From assembly GCA_035629935.1 (NCBI GenBank), contig DASQLQ010000051.1:1-25090 (forward strand): DNA of 25,090 nt, read 5' to 3'. Numbering within the stretch: position 1 is the stretch's first letter; each line of letters begins with the position of its first letter. Shown here piece after piece: positions 21,562-25,090 of this stretch. Origin of the DNA: DASQLQ01 sp035629935. GTDB taxonomy: Bacteria; Actinomycetota; CADDZG01; WHSQ01. A program made the translations under genes and the position numbers. The notes under the pieces are model-generated. The model was given only the letters and a program-made list of their open reading frames with translations. It had not been told where the DNA came from and ran no database searches.

Positions 21562-22518
21562 ATGGCAGGGCAAGGGACGACTCCTTCTCGCGCGCAGTGG
21601 CTGCGCCGATTGGCGCGACGACGCCGTGACAAGACCGCGTTCGTCTTCTCCGGTGGCGGCCCGCTGGCGGCCCTTCAAGTGGGGGCGCTCAAGGCCCTAA
21701 CCGAGCGGGGTGTGAAGCCGGATCTCGTCGTTGGGACCTCCGCAGGGGCTCTGAACGCGACCTGGACTGCGATGGACCCGACTCCCGATGGCATCCAGGA
21801 GCTCGAGCGCCGGTGGCGCCGTCTGCGAGACGGAGATCTGTTCCCCGGAGGACGTTTCAAGGCTTCGTGGGCTCGCATGCTCGTCAAGGGCAACCGGGTG
21901 TTCGAGAACTCCGGGCTCAAACGGATCATCGAGGAGTCGATCGGTTCCGAGGCTCGGTTCGAAGAGACCCAGATCCCCCTAGGCGTGACTGCAACCGAGC
22001 TCGAGACGGGGGCCGAGAGGGTGTTCACCTCGGGCGACCTGTATCTCCCGCTGCTGGCATCCTCTGCCATGCCGGGGATCTTTCCCCCGATCGAGGTCGA
22101 GGGCCGCCTGTACATCGACGGCGGAGTGGCGGACAACGTCCCGATCGTCCCGGCGGTCGAACTCGGTGGCAAGACTCTTTACGTCATGAACTCGACGTCC
22201 CACAGCCGGCAGCGACGACCCCTGGCCCGGCCCATCGACTATCTCCTGCACGCATTCAGCTTGGCCCGCAGTCAGCGACTCGGCCTCGACGTGGGGCACT
22301 ACCGGGACCGCGTGAAGATAGTGATGCTTCCGACGCCCCGGCTGGATTTCTTCGTTCCCTTCGCATCGATGGAGCACACCGGCCTCCTGATCGAGTTGGC
22401 CCACAAGCACACGCTGAGATTCCTGGATGGCCAGATCGACGGCCGGGAAGCCGAGTTGGAGATCGGCGACGGCGCGATCGAAGTGATCGTCCCGGCAAGC
22501 GAGGAAGCATCTAAGTAA
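21562..22518 (+). CDS. Patatin-like phospholipase
   Basis: A serine-aspartate acyl hydrolase of 318 residues. The oxyanion loop is SGGGPLAALQVG at 30-41, the nucleophile S60 is in GTSAG (58-62), and the catalytic D186 is in YIDGGVADNVP. A basic N-terminus (RRLARRRRDK) may bind anionic membrane; there is no signal peptide. Bacterial patatins of this RssA/YlbK type hydrolyse phospholipids or acyl esters; the substrate is unknown. ATG 21562 is the only reasonable start and lacks a ribosome site. GDH begins 15 bases after its stop, but a separate promoter for that gene is possible. Confidence 0.88.
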   Translation: MAGQGTTPSRAQWLRRLARRRRDKTAFVFSGGGPLAALQVGALKALTERGVKPDLVVGTSAGALNATWTAMDPTPDGIQELERRWRRLRDGDLFPGGRFKASWARMLVKGNRVFENSGLKRIIEESIGSEARFEETQIPLGVTATELETGAERVFTSGDLYLPLLASSAMPGIFPPIEVEGRLYIDGGVADNVPIVPAVELGGKTLYVMNSTSHSRQRRPLARPIDYLLHAFSLARSQRLGLDVGHYRDRVKIVMLPTPRLDFFVPFASMEHTGLLIELAHKHTLRFLDGQIDGREAELEIGDGAIEVIVPASEEASK

Positions 22519-22533
22519 GTAATCTCGGTCGCC

Positions 22534-23856
22534 GTGGCCACTGCGAGCGATCAGGAGAAGCGTCCAGTCGGATCTGCCGAGGACATCGGCGCGCCCAAGA
22601 GGGTGACCGAGCCTTCGGACGACATGACCCCCTTCGAGGCTGCTTCGTTCTTCTTCTACGAGTCGGCCGACCGGCTGAACCTCGATCAAGAGATGCGGGA
22701 GATCCTGGCGTCTTCCTACCGAGAGCTCGCCGTGCAGGTGCCAGTCGTGATGGACGACGGTCACCGCATGGTCTTCCGGGGTTATCGGATCCAGCACAAC
22801 GGTGCCCGTGGTCCGTACAAGGGAGGCATCCGCTACCACGAGTCGGCGGACCTGGACGAGGTCAGGGCTCTCGCTGCGTTGATGACGTGGAAGAACGCAT
22901 TGATAGACGTCCCGTTCGGCGGTGCAAAGGGTGGTGTGCAGTGCGACCCGCGAGCGATGTCCGACAGCGAGCTGCAGAAGCTGACGCGGCGGTTCACTGC
23001 GATGATCGGATACGTCATTGGTTTGAACCGAGACATCCCGGCGCCCGACATGGGAACGAACGCGCAGACGATGGCATGGATGATGGATGCGTACGGACAG
23101 AAGTACGGATACACGCCGGGCATCGTCACCGGAAAGCCGGTCGAGATGGGTGGTTCGCCCGGTCGCGAGGAAGCAACGGGACGCGGCGTGATCATGTGCA
23201 CCAAAGAGGCCACCGAGAAGATGAAGACGAAGTTCAAAGGGGCCCGGATCGCGATCCAGGGTTTCGGCAACGTCGGCTACTGGGCAGCGCGCATCGCAGA
23301 AGAGGAAGGCGCCAAGGTCGTTGCGGTCTCGGACGTCGAAGGCGGGATATTCAACAGCGATGGTCTCGAGGTCGAGAAGGTCGACAAGCACCGGTGGGAC
23401 CAAGGGGGCGTGACCTCGTATCCGGATGGCGACAAGATGAGCAATGAAGATCTACTCGAGGTCGAATGCGACATCCTTATCCCGGCCGCGATCCAGGGCG
23501 TCATCCACTCGGGAAATGCAGAGAAGATCAACGCACCACTCGTCGTGGAGGCCGCCAACGGTCCGACGACCCCGGTCGCCGACCAGATCCTCACGAAACG
23601 CGACATCACCGTGCTTCCAGACATCCTCGTCAACGCGGGAGGTGTGACGGTTTCCTATTTCGAGTGGGTGCAAAACATCCAGCAGTTCCGCTGGGAGATC
23701 GATCATGTCAACGCCGAGCTCGAGAAACGCATGAACAAAGCCACCGACGAAGTCTTCGCCCGATCGGAGAAAGACCAAACCGTTCTCCGAGATGCCGCAT
23801 TCGATATCGCCGTGGAGCGCGTGGCGAGAGCAGCGGAGATACGGGGATACGTCTAA
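22534..23856 (+). CDS. Glutamate dehydrogenase (Glu/Leu/Phe/Val dehydrogenase family)
   Basis: Interconverts glutamate and 2-oxoglutarate plus ammonia. The 440-residue protein carries the substrate lysines K96 (GPYKGGIR) and K120 (TWKNAL), the catalytic K132 in GGAKGG, D172 in PAPDMGT, and the dinucleotide motif GFGNVG in the second domain. Size matches hexameric GDHs; the VPFGGAKGG context and lack of leucine-dehydrogenase features favour GDH. A poorly conserved N-terminal extension of about 30 residues precedes the domain. The start is GTG 22534 with TAATCT eight bases upstream and no ribosome site. Cofactor preference cannot be judged by eye. Confidence 0.93.
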   Translation: MATASDQEKRPVGSAEDIGAPKRVTEPSDDMTPFEAASFFFYESADRLNLDQEMREILASSYRELAVQVPVVMDDGHRMVFRGYRIQHNGARGPYKGGIRYHESADLDEVRALAALMTWKNALIDVPFGGAKGGVQCDPRAMSDSELQKLTRRFTAMIGYVIGLNRDIPAPDMGTNAQTMAWMMDAYGQKYGYTPGIVTGKPVEMGGSPGREEATGRGVIMCTKEATEKMKTKFKGARIAIQGFGNVGYWAARIAEEEGAKVVAVSDVEGGIFNSDGLEVEKVDKHRWDQGGVTSYPDGDKMSNEDLLEVECDILIPAAIQGVIHSGNAEKINAPLVVEAANGPTTPVADQILTKRDITVLPDILVNAGGVTVSYFEWVQNIQQFRWEIDHVNAELEKRMNKATDEVFARSEKDQTVLRDAAFDIAVERVARAAEIRGYV

Positions 23857-24029
23857 GAAACGCCAGAAATATCGGACATTCCTCGCGTTCTGGCTGCTCA
23901 GGCGCATCTTTTTTCCGAGGGACGGCAGGAGGGCCCAGCCGACCGCCGAATCTGATTACCAAGCGGATGTGATTGGACCCTCGCTCTTGGGTAACACCGA
24001 GGCAAGGGAAACGACATTAGGAGTCAGAG
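23857..24029 (+). promoter_or_regulatory. Structured region after gdh, possible leader
   Basis: GCCAGAA at 23862-23868 pairs with TTCTGGC at 23888-23894, followed at a distance by a six-T run at 23909-23914; this may end gdh transcription. Downstream, CGAGGG at 23916-23921 can pair with CCCTCG at 23978-23983, or its CGAGG with CCTCG at 23881-23885, which would be exclusive folds. I cannot match it to a named riboswitch. AGGAG at 24019-24023 is the ribosome site of the small ORF that follows. Confidence 0.35.
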
Positions 24030-24218
24030 ATGAACGCCGACAGATGCAACTGGATGAGCGGTCCGAAAGACGCCACGGTTCGTGTCTCTGCTGTGAAGTG
24101 GTGGTTGGCGATCTCTCGTGACGAGCTGGTCAACAATTACCGGCGCCGCAGCCGGACCCGTCCCCCGGTTACCTGCCGTAGGACTCCGACCTTCACCTCT
24201 CCGATCGAGTCCCGGTAA
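24030..24218 (+). CDS. Small hypothetical protein, 62 residues
   Basis: A basic 62-residue ORF starting MNADRCNWMSGPKDAT, with KWW at 23-25, an RRRSRTRPP stretch and three cysteines. Not recognised. It is supported by a good ribosome site, AGGAG at 24019-24023, six bases before the ATG, and by mostly G/C third codon positions. It ends 24 bases before the terminator that precedes the dodecin-like gene, so it may be a genuine small gene, a leader peptide for that gene, or chance. Confidence 0.45.
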   Translation: MNADRCNWMSGPKDATVRVSAVKWWLAISRDELVNNYRRRSRTRPPVTCRRTPTFTSPIESR

Positions 24219-24242
24219 CACTTCCAACCTCCTTCTAGGATG

Positions 24243-24270
24243 ACCCCCTTCGACAAGAAGGGGGTTTTCT
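24243..24270 (+). terminator. Intrinsic terminator abutting the dodecin-like start
   Basis: ACCCCCTTC at 24243-24251 and GAAGGGGGT at 24257-24265 form a perfect 9-bp stem with a five-base loop, followed by TTTCT; the T-run begins with the stem's last base. Only one base separates this from ATG 24272. The 3' arm contains the only ribosome-site-like bases for that gene, so the hairpin could stop transcription, hide the ribosome site, or both. Confidence 0.85.
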
Positions 24271-24271
24271 A

Positions 24272-24481
24272 ATGGCCGTTGAGAAGTCGATCGATCTCAC
24301 CGCAACGGGTGCAACCATCGAAGGGGCCGTAGAGGAAGCTGTGCACCGCGCGAGCCTCACTCTCAAGGGCCTCACGTCGTTCGAGGTCGAGCGCATCGAA
24401 GGTCTGATCGACGCCGGCGAGGTTAGTTACCGCGTCCTCGTGCGCGTCGCTTTCCAGATCAAAGAGCACGTGCACGAATAG
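24272..24481 (+). CDS. Dodecin-family protein without the flavin-stacking tryptophan
   Basis: A 69-residue protein with the dodecin pattern: a helix TIEGAVEEAVHRASLTLKGL at 15-34, then FEVERIEG and the strand VSYRVLVRVAFQIK. Dodecins form hollow 12-mers that bind riboflavin or FMN between tryptophans. The usual tryptophan (LRWFEV) is serine here, S36 in LTSFEV. As I recall it, a similar loss occurs in Mycobacterium Rv0379, described as a calcium-binding dodecin-like protein, so flavin storage should not be assumed. It sits directly after an intrinsic terminator. The next gene's ribosome site AGGAG overlaps its TAG stop, so it is co-translated with the MBL-fold gene. Confidence 0.85.
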   Translation: MAVEKSIDLTATGATIEGAVEEAVHRASLTLKGLTSFEVERIEGLIDAGEVSYRVLVRVAFQIKEHVHE

Positions 24482-24490
24482 GAGCACCTA

Positions 24491-25090
24491 GTGCCCATCG
24501 AGCATCGCCGCCGCGAGCCGGCACCAGGGATCTTTCGACTGTCCCTGCCGCTTCCGTTCCCCGGTCTAAACCGGGTCAACGCATTCCTCTTGAGTGGAGA
24601 CGAGCCGGCGCTCGTCGATTGCGGCATCTACCTCCCCGACGACAAAGACGATCACGGGTGGGCCGATATCGAGGGGGCCTTCGCAGCGTGCGGGATGAAG
24701 CCCGGCGACGTGAAGCGACTTATTATCACCCACCCTCATATCGACCACTACGGGATGGCCGGGCGCTTTGTCGCCGAAACAGGATGCGAGCTGTGGATGC
24801 ACGAGGAGTCCCAGGCCGACCTCGAGGTCTACCGCAACCCCCAGGCGGTCATCGATCGGTTGCGCGAGATGTTCGCGGACCACGGGGTCACGGGGTCCGA
24901 TCTCGATGAGCTCGTCGCCTACGAGGACTGGCGGAGCCTGGTCTCGGACGTGATCGAGCCGACCCGAGCCCTCAGCGGAGCCGAGCTCGTAGTGGCCGGT
25001 GATCGCGAATGGGCCGTGGTCTACACCCCGGGGCATGCACGGGCACACATCTGCCTCTGGTCGCCAACGGACCGGATCTTGATATCCGGT
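24491..25090 (+). CDS. Metallo-beta-lactamase-fold hydrolase (3' end cut by window)
   Basis: The first 200 residues of an MBL-fold protein; the frame is open to the last base. The metal motif is HPHIDH at 81-86 (H81, H83, D85, H86), with D43 earlier in LVDCG and H182 in YTPGHARAH as a further ligand. This set is that of glyoxalase II-like and general MBL hydrolases acting on thioesters, lactones or phosphoesters; I cannot narrow it. A long helical insertion at about 104-160 separates the two metal motifs. GTG 24491 is preceded by AGGAG at 24480-24484 with six-base spacing, overlapping the dodecin-like stop codon. Confidence 0.88.
   Translation, partial: MPIEHRRREPAPGIFRLSLPLPFPGLNRVNAFLLSGDEPALVDCGIYLPDDKDDHGWADIEGAFAACGMKPGDVKRLIITHPHIDHYGMAGRFVAETGCELWMHEESQADLEVYRNPQAVIDRLREMFADHGVTGSDLDELVAYEDWRSLVSDVIEPTRALSGAELVVAGDREWAVVYTPGHARAHICLWSPTDRILISG

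Noticed and set aside
21979..23403. 474-codon open frame on the minus strand across the patatin and gdh genes
   Set aside because: It spans two convincing plus-strand genes and their gap. The translation is low in recognisable motifs and looks like an antisense shadow of GC-rich codons.
23918..24029. Known riboswitch (c-di-AMP/ydaO, FMN or cobalamin type) in the dodecin leader
   Set aside because: A GCCGAATC-like string recalls the c-di-AMP class, but the other conserved blocks are absent. FMN and B12 box signatures were not found either.
1..25090. Mobile elements, prophage, CRISPR arrays or toxin-antitoxin pairs
   Set aside because: No transposase, integrase, regularly spaced repeats or paired small genes of those families were seen on either strand.

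Overview
The window (about 60% GC by eye) reads as chromosomal DNA of an actinobacterium-like organism, probably an uncultivated or deep-branching member of Actinomycetota. Supporting this are a FolP2-type dihydropteroate-synthase paralogue, a DUF5319-like protein, HadA/HadB-like dehydratases, a PknB-type kinase with PASTA repeats, DivIVA-like coiled coils, many GTG starts and several apparently leaderless genes. I see no insertion sequence, phage, tRNA, rRNA or CRISPR array. Coding density is high: there are 27 well-supported protein genes, plus two weak small ORFs.

Layout. 1-2000: ligA (NAD+ DNA ligase). 2241-3206: a sigma-like protein with a putative membrane anchor. 3207-3637: terminator plus a structured leader. 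3638-6265: four-gene (R)-3-hydroxyacyl oxidoreductase/dehydratase operon. 6262-7155 (minus) and 7170-7832 (plus): divergent rhomboid protease and endonuclease/phosphatase-family genes separated by a perfect 14-bp palindrome. 7928-10221: membrane coiled-coil protein plus PASTA Ser/Thr kinase. 10207-10964 (minus): a small helical protein and a NUDIX hydrolase. 10982-12723: EamA transporter plus FolP2. 13000-14874: low-molecular-weight tyrosine-phosphatase-like protein plus UDP-glucose dehydrogenase. 14844-15937 (minus): DivIVA-domain protein plus a headless paralogue. 16041-17182: single-domain response regulator plus prepilin peptidase. 17190-19369 (minus): REC-GGDEF-LuxR protein plus HD-GYP protein. 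19503-21466: DUF5319-like protein, ParA, zinc ribbon, and a Lys/Ala-rich histone-like protein. 21562-23856: patatin lipase and glutamate dehydrogenase. 23857-24271: leader with a 62-codon ORF and an intrinsic terminator right against the next start codon. 24272-25090: dodecin-like protein and a metallo-beta-lactamase-fold hydrolase that runs off the end.

How the genes fit together. The 3638-6265 operon supplies the hydration and oxidation steps of an R-specific acyl-CoA (or acyl-ACP) cycle, like a peroxisomal MFE-2 split into separate genes. The 13-19.5 kb block groups cell-surface and polarity functions: sugar-nucleotide oxidation, DivIVA-like scaffolds, pilin processing, and a putative c-di-GMP synthase/hydrolase pair in which the synthase also carries a DNA-binding domain. 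The ParA group may act on the nucleoid.

The observations I would follow first are the REC-GGDEF-LuxR/HD-GYP pair, the dodecin leader, the duplicated DivIVA-like genes, the prepilin peptidase with no ordinary start codon, and the membrane-anchored sigma-like protein. All functional calls come from reading motifs; no database search was run.
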